Assembly (NCBI GenBank): GCA_030062745.1
Contig: CP099840.1
Coordinates: 4,898,001-4,962,000, forward strand
Source: Capitulum mitella
Taxonomy: Eukaryota; Arthropoda; Thecostraca; Pollicipedomorpha; Pollicipedidae
Direction: 5' to 3'
Length of the DNA: 64,000 nucleotides
The translations under genes were made by a program, and so were the position numbers. This document shows, piece by piece, positions 12,501-23,760 of the stretch. Under the pieces are notes generated by a model. It did not search any database, was not told the DNA's origin, and saw nothing but the letters and a program-made list of their open reading frames with translations. The stretch's first letter is position 1, and each line of letters opens with the position of its first letter.

Positions 12501-14560
12501 ACCACCTGTAAGTGATGGTACATCATTGTGCACTACCATGCGGTATTCAATTTGTTCTATGTGTGCGGTGCGGCGAGCCTTCGTTGCCGGGAAAATTGAA
12601 CTGTTTGGCGTCAGACAGGACTTGTAACCGATGACCTACTCGACTTTGGCGAAAACTGAAAGCTGCATATGGAAGGAGAAAGAGCTTTTTAGTTGGAATT
12701 ACCTGGCAGACGTTCGTCTTACGGCATCGACGCCTCAGACAGGGCGAGTGGAGAGAGTGTAGTCGTTCCGTTTATCCGCAATTCGACCTGGTGCATGTGA
12801 TTGAGAGTCGATGTCATTTAGTCCCCGTTCCATTTCAGTCGTGACTGATTCTGAAAATCCAGACATTTTCATTTTGGAAAGTCGGTCGTCTCCGCTGGTT
12901 AAATGCACATAATTCCAATTCTTGAGTTTGCAAGGACGAAAAGCATTCAACACCTTCAAACCACGATGAACGAGGAATTATGAGCACTTTCCTTGGATGG
13001 GTATTTGTGAGTCTGATTAGTCCCATTTTTTCTCAGCTCATTACGTTCAAAAGCCACAGCGCATCCACTCCCAATAAACTTTTTCCTGGCAATGTAGCAG
13101 CCAGTGAAAATTCCCAGGCCACCGGCTCAAAATCCCCAAGGGCATAATAAACATTTAAGTGGTGCCAAACCTGTGGTGTCAAACTTGAGGAGTTGTTCGG
13201 AACAAACAATTTTTTTTAAGGAGAACTTCACAATTCTCTTAAGGAAAACTCCCAAAGGACACAACATGGGCAAGTGTCAAGATACAAAAACAGTGTACAC
13301 AACAACGGACAATGCCGAGGTGAGTTAAACGAACTGTAATAAATGACCACCATCGCAAGCTTAATAAATGTTGCATGATTTAGCACAATCGAGAAATGAC
13401 AGGTGAGTTGCATCGGCCAATGAGAAACTATCGTAATCATAGGTGTACTTGACGCCACCCATGATACGACATGCACGTCCCAGCGGCTGATACTATCATG
13501 AACGCCCGAGGGTAAAACATTATCTCGCGTGATGAACCGACCGTGACGGGAGGCATGATCTTGATCACACCTCCTCGAGCGCCGCGGGCGACGGCGCCCG
13601 TCTCGAGCTTCATTCACCTTCGCCTCAGGCGATGTCGGACCGTTTTCGTGCCAGCTAACAACCGCAAAGAATGCCGTCGGCGCTGTCCGCGGATCTCGAA
13701 CACCATCATCTCTCTCGCTGTCCGGGGCCAGCTTTTCCTTCCCCGCGCGAATCAGCCGTCCTCCAGGTGCAGACTCCGGGTGAGAGGACTGGGAGAAGCG
13801 GCGTTGACCCCGGCCACGCACGCGGCGCCCGGCGGTCAACAGCCCGGGAATGCCCCCGGGCGGTGGCCGTGCGGCAGAAATAGCCAGAGATGTGCCCGCG
13901 GCGGCGGATTAACCGCAGGCGGCGCCTCCTCGGGCTCGCTGTAATGGCAGGCGTGCGGAGAGGCCAGGGGGGGCGCCGAGGGTGGCCATTCTTCTGACCG
14001 CGCCGGTAATTGATTACTTCGTGGGGTGCGTGCTTCGAAAGCCGAGCTGCCAGGGGCCAACTGTCAAGAAATACCTGCTGTCTTGTCTTGCTGGAAGCGG
14101 AAACTGACTGCGGTCTGATGATGCGCTGATCTTATCGCAGCACTGGTCTTGGTAGTGCACTGTGAAACACGTACGGGCACAAACAACTCAGTGGGTCGTT
14201 CCCTCATACGTTTCCGAACGCAGACAGGCGAGGAAAATCTGTTACTATGATTCATGATTAGGGCTAGCAACGTTCAAGGAGGCTGGATGGCAAAATAAGG
14301 AATTTAATTTATGATGTGCATTAGAGCGCAGTTCTTCCGGTTTGAGTTTTGTGACCATTAACTAGAGGTCAGAAGTGCGTGCGTCTCCAGCTCGCAAGGT
14401 TCCAGACAGACAATTTGTACGAATTACGAACGATGTTACACATACATTAAACACCGCGAGACCGTACATTCAGCCCAAGAACTTCGTGTCGTTCTTTTCG
14501 CGTCCAGCGCGCCGCTGTTCACGCCCTGGCAAACAATCACAGATGTAAATATTTGCATTT
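9511..14560. other. Intergenic with two GC-rich islands (11850-12170 and 13560-14050)
   Basis: No convincing gene. The island at 11850-12170 carries TGACGTCA at 11910-11917. Both islands are open in several frames on both strands, giving Arg/Pro/Ala-rich translations typical of random GC-rich DNA. They could be regulatory islands or unrecognised exons. Confidence 0.4.
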
Positions 14561-14569
14561 CAAAGGGCC

Positions 14570-15008
14570 CTCCAGAGCGCCTGTAGCCGTGTGAGATCAC
14601 CTCCGCCCACGACGTTCACGCCTCGCTGGCTCCGGCCCCATCCCCCGCACCCGCTGCCGCGCCGGGAACGTCTGCGCAGAGCCGGAGCGTGCCGAAGCGA
14701 ATGACGCGTCATTTGTTCCGCGGCCGGCCTGCGTCGCGCAGAAACGCCGCAGGGCGACGCGACGCCGCCGTACGCGCGCCTGCAACACGCTGTTTGCGCG
14801 CCGCGTTGCGAGCCGGAGCCGCGAGTTCCGGGCTGCGGCTTACGTGGCGCACCGGCGCCCTGCAACGCTGGGAACGGCGGCGGCCGGCGCCGCGCGGCCT
14901 TGACACCCGGTGGCAAAGGTCAACGTCGAGGGCGGTTACGGCGGCGGGAAGTCATGTTTCAGAGCGTTCTCGTATAAAGCCGAAAGGATGCGCGCGTCGG
15001 CGTCAGTT
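14570..15008 (+). promoter_or_regulatory. Promoter region of cuticle gene D (TATA box and initiator)
   Basis: A GC-rich upstream block leads to TATAAA at 14973-14978. An arthropod-type initiator TCAGTT lies at 15003-15008, putting the predicted +1 A at 15005, 32 bases after the first T of the TATA box. This is standard TATA-Inr spacing. It leaves a 5' UTR of about 10 nt before the ATG at 15015, and it places the in-frame ATG at 14988 upstream of transcription. Confidence 0.7.
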
Positions 15009-15014
15009 GGCGCC

Positions 15015-18000
15015 ATGCTGCGGTTTGTGCTGGTGAGTACGGAGGGAGCGGGTGGCGGCGTGCGAACTCCCGAGCGGGGACGCAGACAAGACGAGGAAGG
15101 TGAATGGTGAACGGTGGGGGTGACTTGTGGAAATCGGCGGCGTCGCATCCGGGATTTTAATGGGTGCGGAGAGTGAGCTGTTGTTGGTTTACCGGAAGTG
15201 GCCTTCTAAACAGGAATGATCGAGCTTGTAAACTTCTGCCGACCGGCATCCATATTCAAATAAGGGTTATGGTAATCAAGTCAGGCTTGTTTGCACCATA
15301 TTGTTATCTCTGTAGCGTGTCTTGTTGAACAAAATGTTCCGGCTATTTAGGCATTAATGTTGTTTTATTTTAGCTTCGTGTATGGTACCGGAAGGCCTAA
15401 AAAAACTCGTAACTGTACATAAGTCCGTTCACGTCTGCTTGGCATAATTTTAAGCTTTTTGTCCGTTGCCCGTAGAACATGTAATGGAAGAAATCGTAGA
15501 ACAGGACGGACTGATTGTTTCTGACGAATGTGGTGAAGAGTTTACAGAATGTGCAATCCGCACATCATTATTCGTCTGAACCTCTACCAGCAGCTTAGTG
15601 GAAATCAAATTAAAACAGGCAAACAAGGTTTTGATCCACCACCCAACGGGGGGTGGTTTCACCGAGCAGCAGGTATTGAATGGCGATTACGTTGATCCGT
15701 TCGGAAAGCGCAAACCGCCCGGCGCCTTCCACATTGCTTCGTGCACAAGTGTCGTGATCAGAAGTGCCGCTTTCGCGAGTTGTTATTCAACGCAGCTAGC
15801 AGACAGTTGCTACAAACATTGGAGAATTCAACTCCCCTTCAACGCAGTGATCGGACTGAACTGTTCGCGACTGCAAGAACTTCGGTCAGTGAAATTCGCA
15901 CAATGCAGGTTGTGTCAGTCGGGTCGCAGGTGGCGGCAAGGAACGGACATAACTGCTTTGGCTCACTTGACAAAGGTTGCCTGTGGTCCCACGCATCACA
16001 GTTATCCTCAGCAAACCTAATTAACAATACTGACGTGTCTGGGAATGAAAAGGGGAATTTCGAGTATGTCCAACATTCCACGGACTGTGGGCTCGACACA
16101 TCCTGCCTCATTAGAATGACGTGTGATTTGCAGTTTGTAGCAGCATGCCAGGCTGTCAACGATAATGAGAACCACAGTGAGATATCACGTGGTGTGAATG
16201 GTGCCCAGTGGTTGAGGCTGGTACAAACAGGAGGCAATGAGCCGTCTGTCTGTGGGATGGGCCGGTGATGGCGGTAGGTACCGTAATCCTCACAAATGAG
16301 ACCGCTTTGTCGAGTGAAGTCGTTTGATAGCATCCATCGGCAGCCTACGCTGTCGCCATTTGGGGGACTGAATCTTTCCACTCAAACTAGTGTGTAGTAG
16401 CGCATAGGGCAGGCAGGGCAGTGGCCCTACCGACTTGACGAAGTTCTCGAGCACTTTGCATAATTTCAACAGCTCCACGGTGATGGTTGGAAAGAGCTTG
16501 CCAAAAGGCAAAACTGGTCCTTCCAGTTTTGAAAACGTTTTTCTACCAGCACGGGGAAATGTTGGCATTCAGTAGTTGACTAATTGCAATGAACTGTCGG
16601 GCGTCATTGCGGCAGTAAGCATGCGATTTACATTGTTTGTGTTGTAAGTGGGGCGGCGGAGACTGTTCCGATATCGCGGCGCACCCGACTGACCCTCGCC
16701 GCGCTCCGTCCGCAGATATCGTGCCTGGTGGCCGGTGGCCTCGGGGCCAAGCTGCCGCTGGGCCCGGAGCACCGCTCCTCGGACTACGACCGTGGCAACG
16801 GCGGCGGCGGAGGCAGCGCTTTCGGCTCCAGCTCGGCCTTCAGCCAGGGAGACAACGGCGGCGGCTCCGCCGTCTCTGGCTTTAGGCAGGCCGGCAACGG
16901 AGGCGGCTCGTTCGGCTCCAGCTCCGGCTTTACCCGCGGCTCGGGCGGCGCCGGCGGAGGCTCGTTCTCCTCCGCCAGCGGCGGCCAGGGCTCGCCGCAG
17001 CCGGGCTCCTCCGGCTTCGGCGGCGGCCAGTCGGACGACGGCCGCTACCGTCCGCAGAACTTCGAGGCGCGGTTCGACAACGGCGGCTACCGGCCCGACG
17101 GGCTGGAGGCCCAGTTCGACGACGGCGCCTACAAGCCGACGCTGTACAGCGGCGACGACGGCACCTACAAGGACGACCAGTATGCGCCGAACACGGACGC
17201 GTCGTACCAGTTCGAGTTCGACGCCGGCGACCACGGCCGGCAGGAGGCGGCGGACGTCGACGGCGAGGTGGACGGCGCCTTCTACGCCGTGCACCCGGAC
17301 GGCGTGCGGCGCGACGTCGAGTTCACCGCCGGCCAGGAGGGCTTCGTCGTCACGCGCGACGAGTCGGTGCAGGGCCCCGTGCCCGAGTACGCGCTGCGCC
17401 AGGCGGCCAAGCCGAAGAAGGTCTACCCGCCGGCCGAGATTCGTAGCTCGCTTTCGCCAGACGGCATCTACCACTGGGAGTACGACGCCGGCGAGTCGGC
17501 CCGCTCCGAGGACATCGACACCAACACCAACTACTACGAGGGCGAGTTCAGCTTCGTCGCCGACGACGACCAGAATCGCTACCAGGTCAACTACAAGGCC
17601 GGCGCCGGCATCGGCTTCGTGCCCGAGGGCGACCACCTGCCGATGCAGGTGCAGGAGACGCCCGAGGTGGCCGAGGCCAAGGCCGCCTTCCTGGAGAAGT
17701 ACGCCGAGATCGAGGCCGAGGCGGTGAAGGCGCGGCAGGATGGTTACCGGCAGGGTCAGGCGAGCACCTATAGCGGCCAGCGCGTGCCGCAGCTCCCCGG
17801 CGGTTACAGCGGCAACGGCCGGCCCCAGTTTAACAACAGGAGGCCGACCGGAGAGAACCGGCCGTCGTCTTTCGGCAACAACAGACCGTCGAACGATGGT
17901 CAGGCCAGACCGTCCTCGTTTGGGAACTCGAGGCCTTCGTCTTTCGGGAATAATCGGCCTTCATCTTTCGGCAACAACAGACCATCGAACGATGGTCAAG

Positions 18001-18765
18001 CCAGACCGTCCTCGTTTGGGAACTCGAGGCCTTCGTCTTTCGGGAATAACCGGCCTTCATCTTTCGGCAGCAACAAACCATCGAACGACGGCCAGGCGAG
18101 ACCGTCTGTATTCGGCAACTCAAAACCGTCATCTTTTGGAAATAACCAGCCCTCCTCTTTTGGTAACAATCGGCCCTCCTCGTTCGGAAGCGACAAGCCA
18201 TTCAGTGACAGCAATCAACAGTCCTCCCCGCAGCATTCCTCATTCGGGAGCAATCAGCCATCCTCCTACGGCAACAACAAGCCGGCATTTGACGGCAACA
18301 ACAAGCAGTCGTCGTTCGCGAATGCAAAGCCTACGTCCTTCGGAGGCAGCCAGCCCTCATCCTTCGGCAACAACCGACCATCAGCCTTCGGCAACAACAA
18401 GCCAGCATTTGACGGCAGCTCTAAGCCTTCTTCCTTCGGCAACAACCGTCCGTCTTCTTTCGGCAACAACCGGCCATCACTTCGACGGCCGGCCGCAGCA
18501 GTCGGCCTTCTCCAAGCCGAGGCCGGCCTCCTTCGACGACGGCCGCCCGACGTTCGGCAACGACCAGCCGTCGCCGGCCGGCTCCAACAGCCGGTTCTCC
18601 TCGGCCGCGGCCCCGCAGCCGTCCGCCGCCGGCGACGACTCCGACGGCGGCGTCCACCCCAGCATGATGGTGTCGGGCCTGGCGCTGGGCGGCCACATGA
18701 AGCAGGGCGACGGGTCGGCGCCCGAGCCGGCCCAGATCGGCTACAACTACCTGCCGCCCAACTAG
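15015..18765 (+). CDS. Cuticle protein D: secreted, two RR-type chitin-binding-like domains, FGNNRPS repeats; apparent frameshift
   Basis: Two exons. Exon 1 is 15015-15032 (MLRFVL), followed by GTGAGT. The 1683 bp intron ends in CAG and exon 2 starts at 16716, phase 0, with ISCLVAGGLGAKLPLG. The joined N-terminus is a good signal peptide. Next come a Gly/Ser-rich region (residues about 30-115), two Rebers-Riddiford-like domains (about 167-221 and 251-315; the second contains GEFSFVADDDQNRYQVNYKA and GFVPEGDHLP), one degenerate ETPEVAEAKAAF module, then about 210 residues of SFGNNRPS-type repeats. At about 18480 the frame must shift by one base (an extra C after CCATCA): the original frame turns Arg-rich and runs to 18908, whereas the next frame keeps FDGRPQQSAFSKPRP and ends in IGYNYLPPN at 18763-18765. 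Read across the shift the protein is about 688 residues. The product is a structural protein of extracellular cuticle. Whether the frameshift is real or an assembly error is undecided. AATAAA is at 19115. Confidence 0.85.
15033..16715 (+). other. Intron of cuticle gene D
   Basis: Begins GTGAGT and ends CGCAG, phase 0. Open frames inside it (for example 15598-16268) show no domain and change frame, so I read them as chance. A short palindrome, CCACCCAACGGGGGGTGG, lies near 15640. Confidence 0.75.
17877..18165 (+). repeat. 96 bp tandem repeat inside cuticle gene D
   Basis: Three copies start at about 17877, 17973 and 18069, exactly 96 bp apart. Each encodes 32 residues built from NNRPSNDGQARPSSFGNSRP-type text. 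The third copy is more diverged and grades into shorter FGNN(R/K)PS units that continue to 18480. Confidence 0.85.
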
Positions 18766-19114
18766 GCGCGGCGGCGGCGGCGGCGGCGCGCCGCGCGGCG
18801 GGCGACTCGGGCTGTGAGCCGGTTCACGCGCCGTTTGGGCTCAGTGGAGCCGCGAGAGGCTTCCGGCGGCATTACTCGGCATTCGGCGACTGGACGCGGT
18901 TTGAGTAGTGTTGGCGCCATGGCTGGCGATCCCAGGAGGTGGGGGTCCGACCCCCAGTATTCAGGGATTTTAGTATTCGGCCTATGGCGATGACTGGAAA
19001 GAAACGTTTTGAAATCCTATGGCTTTCTCCCGAATAATTTTCGTAAATCTTCAGCCATGGTTGGCGTGTTTTTGTCGACGGCGCATCGTCCATTTCGTCC
19101 ACATTTCTCTGGTC

Positions 19115-19120
19115 AATAAA
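19115..19120 (+). terminator. Poly(A) signal AATAAA of cuticle gene D
   Basis: The first AATAAA downstream of the stop at 18765, giving a 3' UTR of about 370 nt. This is similar in length to those inferred for genes A, B and C. Confidence 0.6.
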
Positions 19121-19129
19121 TACTCTGTT

Positions 19130-21490
19130 GCTTGGTTTGACGAATAGCAACTGGTCTTTGAACGAAAATGGGCGCTACCACAGCACTCTGACTGGAAAGC
19201 GACGGTTACGCAAAATTTTATTTCAACCTTTCAACCCCTCTTGACCAGTTTGGCGGGCGGCAGACACTAGCCAAATCTGGTCAGATTGGTTGGGTTTGGC
19301 TTATATTGGGTCAGACTTATATTGGGTTATATGAGCCAAATCACACTGCCTATCGTTTGTATGTTGCAGTACCATGGCCAGGTTCGAATTCGATATGGTT
19401 TGGAAGAAAAGCGTCATTATGCTTGCCAACCTCTTAGTCACCTCATTGCTGGCTAAATTAAAAATTAGAAGAGGGCACGATCTCGGTGTCCCCTGGATAT
19501 GTGTGACTTGGTTCATCAGATATAATGTTGCCACTAATGTTGCATTAGTTATGGCTAGCTAGTAAGACATAGCAGCACAACTGAAGATGAACACCGAAAG
19601 CATAACAACGGGCAATAATACCACTGGGTGACAGAGCAACACCAACTGCCAAAGATTCATGGAAGCCTGGTCAGTTCTGCCGGTAAAATGCTCTTATGAG
19701 ATTAGCGATTTAATGTACAGTGGCCTTTCGGTGCCAAAATGATGAGTTTCAGAAAGTCATTCTAAGGTTTTAGAAGCTGGTGCGCTAGTGATGGTAAGCT
19801 GGCTGCAAAGAATGGCCAAGAATAAACAGTAAGCTATCCGGATATAATGTGGAAAATGACGCCATCCATCCAAGACTGTAAAATATGTTTATTTCGTTGT
19901 ATATCAGAGCGCGTGAGACAACAATGGACGTAGTCATTTCCTGTCTTATCTTTGGGCTTTTGTTTAAATCTCGGGTGGCATAATGGATCTAATTCCACCG
20001 ACAATTTCCGTCGCATGAAGCCGATTCCGTTACATTGTCTCCGAAAGTGATGACAACATTAAACAGTTCCATTTCCACCCAGACCATTTCCACGAAGTGT
20101 TAGTGGCTCCGCTTGACGAGACACCGGTCAGCGTGGGCCTCTCGCTTTCAGACCTCGCAGGAATCCCCATAATGGCGCGCCGGCCTTGAATGAATGGGTA
20201 ATTATCCCGACAAACACCGCAGGGACCTGCCCGGCTTCTGTTTACGATGCAGGAGCCGGCCGGAGACGCTGAATGGAGTCGAACGGCCGACGTCTCGTGA
20301 GATGTGGCCGGGCGGTGCGTGAGGCCGCGGCTGCAGCGGGGCGCGCACCGGACCAAGCGGGCCAGGTGTCGCTGCGATCTGCGTGCTTTACCCGCCACCT
20401 GGCGCCCGCGGCCGATGGCGCTGATGTTTACCGCTTCCGCTCCCGTCACGGTGCCACTGGTTACAGGACATCAAGACTGAGAGCACCCGAGCAAGCGGAA
20501 TGATTCATTTAACGTTGGTTTTTGGCTTGTTTAGAAACATGAAATGTAGGCTGAATGAAGGTCAACGAGATATTTTGTAAACCGCTGGGCATATATGATA
20601 TGTTCTGTGGGTGGACTTCATCGTTTGATGATGGGATGATATGAACCGCACAGGCGCGTCACATATGTATGCAAGCGGAATTAATGGGATGAAGCAAATT
20701 ACAAGGGAAGCTACACCCATGTGCTACGTGAAATATCCCCAGCGAAGCAACCGCCACCCACAGCATACAGGTTTTGCAGGCTGAAATGCATCCAATCCAT
20801 ATATCAAACAAGCGAAAATGTTAGTAGAATTTCGTCTCAAGGTTCCCATCCACATTCATGTCTGAGGTGAAAATGGCTCTAGACTGAGCTCTTTGAAATA
20901 TATTTTGAGACTTTGGAATAAAAACCAGTGATGCGGGATGTTCTCGGAATTGCATGTGCAAAGCAAAAAACGAAATAAAATAAATTTTGTTTGCCACAAA
21001 ATACCATAGATCTAATGACGTTAAATTTCCAGATAATGGTAATACAGTTTGCCTGCAGCACACTTATCCCTCTAGCTTTGCGGTGCAGGCTTAAAACGAG
21101 AACCTTTGAGCATAACTTCGCTGTTTGATGCCGAACAAGATAACGCCAAGAATGAAATATGACATATTTTCCACAACAAATGGAAAACTACATTTTTGTC
21201 CTGAAATAGTAGATGACGATATACGGTTTCTAAGACGTCACTGAAATGCATGATATCGGGTATAGTTGTATGACAGATGCCCAGCTGCCTTTTCAGCAGT
21301 GTTGTGCTTTAAATGGGCTTCAAATGCATTTTTATTCATTCGTGTGGATTCCTTTTTAGGCGAAGACCACCGTGTTTCAAGACCACCTGAATGTTCTACT
21401 TTGTCATTACCAGTTCGCACTTCTTTGCTTATTATTATGTGGACACTCCTCGGCAGCATCTGTTTTCTATCCTCAGTTCTTCGGTAGCAT
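19130..21490. other. Intergenic between convergent genes D and C
   Basis: No gene supported. A GC-rich patch lies at about 20120-20470. A short tandem duplication lies at about 21448-21508 (GGCAGCATCTGTTT, then GGTAGCATCTGTTT). The remainder is AT-rich with short random open frames. Confidence 0.5.
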
Positions 21491-21493
21491 CTG

Positions 21494-21956
21494 TTTATTA
21501 TCCTCAATGACATTTTCGAATGGCGCTACAATGAAAACCTTTTAGTGTTGCATGACACTGTATTCATTGCATCGCACAGCATTAAGCAGTCGCCGTAATA
21601 TGGCAGCAACACCAAACGATGCACTCGATTGGCGCCTAGTCGAGATCTTTTTCTCGCAGGTCATCAGGAGGAAGGTCGACAGGCTGCAGCACAGGCACTA
21701 CTCCGGCGTGGTACTACGGATGCGGACGCGTCCTCTTCGGCAGGTACCACGCGGCGCACTTGCCGTCTGCTTCCGGAAACACACGCACTTCCGGCCTGCG
21801 ACCCCGCACGGCGTCGACGGGAAGACAGCGGACAGCGGACACTTGTGGAAGGTGGGACGCCCCGCCAAGGTAGCTAGGTGCGCACTCGAGTCGATCGACT
21901 CAGCAGCCTTACGTAATGCCGCAGAATGATCGTGACGAGCAAGCGGCGTCTGAGAG
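21494..21956 (-). other. 3' UTR of cuticle gene C with poly(A) signal at 21494-21499
   Basis: On the minus strand AATAAA (plus-strand TTTATT, 21494-21499) lies about 460 nt after the stop. The UTR shares the element CGGCAAGTGCGCCG (plus-strand 21752-21765) and nearby text with the 3' UTRs of genes A and B. A plus-strand open frame of 125 codons here is an antisense shadow. Confidence 0.55.
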
Positions 21957-23702
21957 CTACTCGTAGGTGTAGCCGAACTTGGCGGGGGAGCGGGCGCCGT
22001 CGGCCTGCATCACGGTGACGCCGTCGTCCAGGCGGTAGGTCAGGGCGTCGCCGTGGTGAGCCGCGCTCGCCCGGTAGCCGGCGCCGCTGTGGTACGACTG
22101 CACGCCGAACCGGCGGCCGGCGGAGGGCCCGCTGATGATGTTGGTGTCGGGAGCGGCCTCGGCGGCGGCGGCGGCGGCGTTGTAGGCCTGGCGGAAGGCC
22201 TGCTTGGCGGCCTTGACCTCGGCGGTGTCCTGGACGCGGCCAGAGGCGTCCAGGGTGACCACCGGGCCGGAGTGCTGCGAGGAAATGGCCGGGGCCAGGT
22301 AGGAGGTCTGGATGGCGGGCGCGCTGTAGGAGAAGCCCGTCTTCACGACGTTCCGCACGGGAGCAGGGCCAGTGATGATGCCGACGTCAGGGGCGGCCTC
22401 GGCGGCGGCGGCGGCGGCGTTGTAGGCCTGGCGGAAGGCCTGCTTGGCGGCCTTGACCTCGGCGGTGTCTTGGACGCGGCCGGCGGCGTCCAGGGTGACC
22501 ACCGGGCCGGCGTGACTCGCCGGGGCCAGGTAGGTGGACTGGATGGCCGGGGCGCTGTGGGAGAAGCCCGTCTTCACGACGCGCCGGGCGCCGGGGGCCG
22601 GGCCGGTGATGATGTTCACGTCGGGCGCGGCCTCGGCGGCGGACGCCGCCGCGTTGTAGGCCTGGTGGAACTGCCGCTTGGCGGCGGCGACCTCCGGGGT
22701 GTCGGCCACGGGCCGCGGCAGGGTCGTCAGCTCCTTCACGGTGGCGAAGCGGACCGGGGCGGCGGGACGGACGAACACGGCGCCCTGGGCGGGGGCCGGC
22801 CGGGCCGCGTGGAACGTCGACTGAGTCCTGGTGACGGCCGGCGCGCTGTACAGGCCGGACGGCGCCCTCACCGGCGCGCCGCCGACGATGATGTCCGTGT
22901 CCGGCGCGGCCTTGGCGGCGGCGGCCGCCGCGTCGTAGGCCTGCTTGAAGGAGGCCTTGGCGGCAGCCACCTCCGGGGTGTCGACGACGGGCCTGGGCGG
23001 CGTGATGAGCTCCTGGAGCGTGGCCTGGCGGACGGCGGCGGCGTTGGTGTGCGCCGGGTAGTACGTCCGTGAGGCGGCGGCGCGAGGGGCCCCCTTCTGG
23101 TGGGCGGTCACCACGAAGCCTCCCACGCCGGCGGTGTACTGCAGCCTGCCGCCGTCGGCGCCAAACTCGCCGCGGACCTCATTGCCAGGTCCAGCCTCCT
23201 GCACCTGGAAGTGGCCGTCGGCCGTGTCGTAGCCGTACTTGTAGGCGCCGTCGCTCTGCTGCGTGTAGAACTGGGCCCGGCGTCCGGCGGGAACGGCCGG
23301 CAGCTTCCAGCTCTGGCAGCCAGCGACGAAGAGCGCCAACACAATCTGGAACAGTCGGTAATGATTTTGAGCAAATGTCGCACCTGCGCCGGAGTCCTTC
23401 GAACTATGGCGCCCAAAATTCACAAGAAGAATTCGATGTTTGCTCTTTTCTTGCGACAGTCTCAACGTGAATTTTGCAGGAGGTAACCCCGAAACGGCAC
23501 GTCCTGTCTGCGAAACTGCATCGCTTAAGAAAGACTACGTAGAAAAAAAACATTTGTCAAGCGGGCTTTATAAATCACTGGTACGATCCATCTGCCGTCT
23601 CCGCCGCGCCGGCCCGTTGCAGACCAGCGCGCCGCGCCGACCCCGCGCCGCGACCGGTTGCCGTTGCGTGGCCGAGGCGCTCACCAGGCGTGCGGATGCC
23701 AT
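21957..23702 (-). CDS. Cuticle protein C: secreted, N-terminal RR-like domain plus four Ala-rich DTxEVxAAK modules
   Basis: Two exons on the minus strand. Exon 1 is 23702-23685 (MASARL), donor GTGAGC. Exon 2 is 23345-21957, starting after an acceptor CCAG in phase 0 with IVLALFVAGCQSWKLP. The 468-residue product starts with a signal peptide ending near GCQS. An N-terminal Rebers-Riddiford-like domain follows (about residues 37-90, YKYGYDTADG to GGFVVTAHQK). Then come four modules of the form VxDTxEVxAAKxxFxQAYxA followed by AAAAxAAPD and an I(I/S)xG tail, separated by Pro/Ala/Tyr linkers (APAIQ, SYLAPA). The C-terminus TVMQADGARSPAKFGYTYE matches genes A and B. The frame-open sequence upstream of 23345 lacks a signal peptide and is intron, so the ATG near 23465 is not the start. 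A structural cuticle component; sequestration and mechanical roles are family inference. Confidence 0.9.
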
Positions 23703-23760
23703 GCCGACCAGCGTGTGATGGTGAGTGCCGAGGGCGGGCGTCTTATATAGCGGGCCCCGC
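23703..23760 (-). promoter_or_regulatory. Promoter of cuticle gene C (TATA box, initiator-like TCACA)
   Basis: On the minus strand TATATAAGA begins at 23749. An initiator-like ATCACAC gives a predicted start at about 23716, 33 bases downstream, and leaves a 5' UTR of about 14 nt before ATG 23702-23700. Upstream DNA to about 24100 is GC-rich. Confidence 0.7.

Noticed and set aside
15598..16268. Overlapping frames inside the intron of gene D
   Set aside because: No domain and inconsistent frame; the splice sites at 15033 and 16715 explain the region as intron.
16569..17636. 355-codon minus-strand frame over gene D
   Set aside because: Antisense shadow of the GC-rich exon 2; the sense strand has the signal peptide, splice sites and RR domains.
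23346..23465. Upstream ATG extending cuticle gene C exon 2 by 40 codons (likewise 33329-33367 for A and 49688-49726 for B)
   Set aside because: The extensions lie upstream of good acceptors (CCAG, CGGCAG), give no signal peptide at the N-terminus, and differ between C and A/B, while spliced exon 1 gives the same signal peptide in all.
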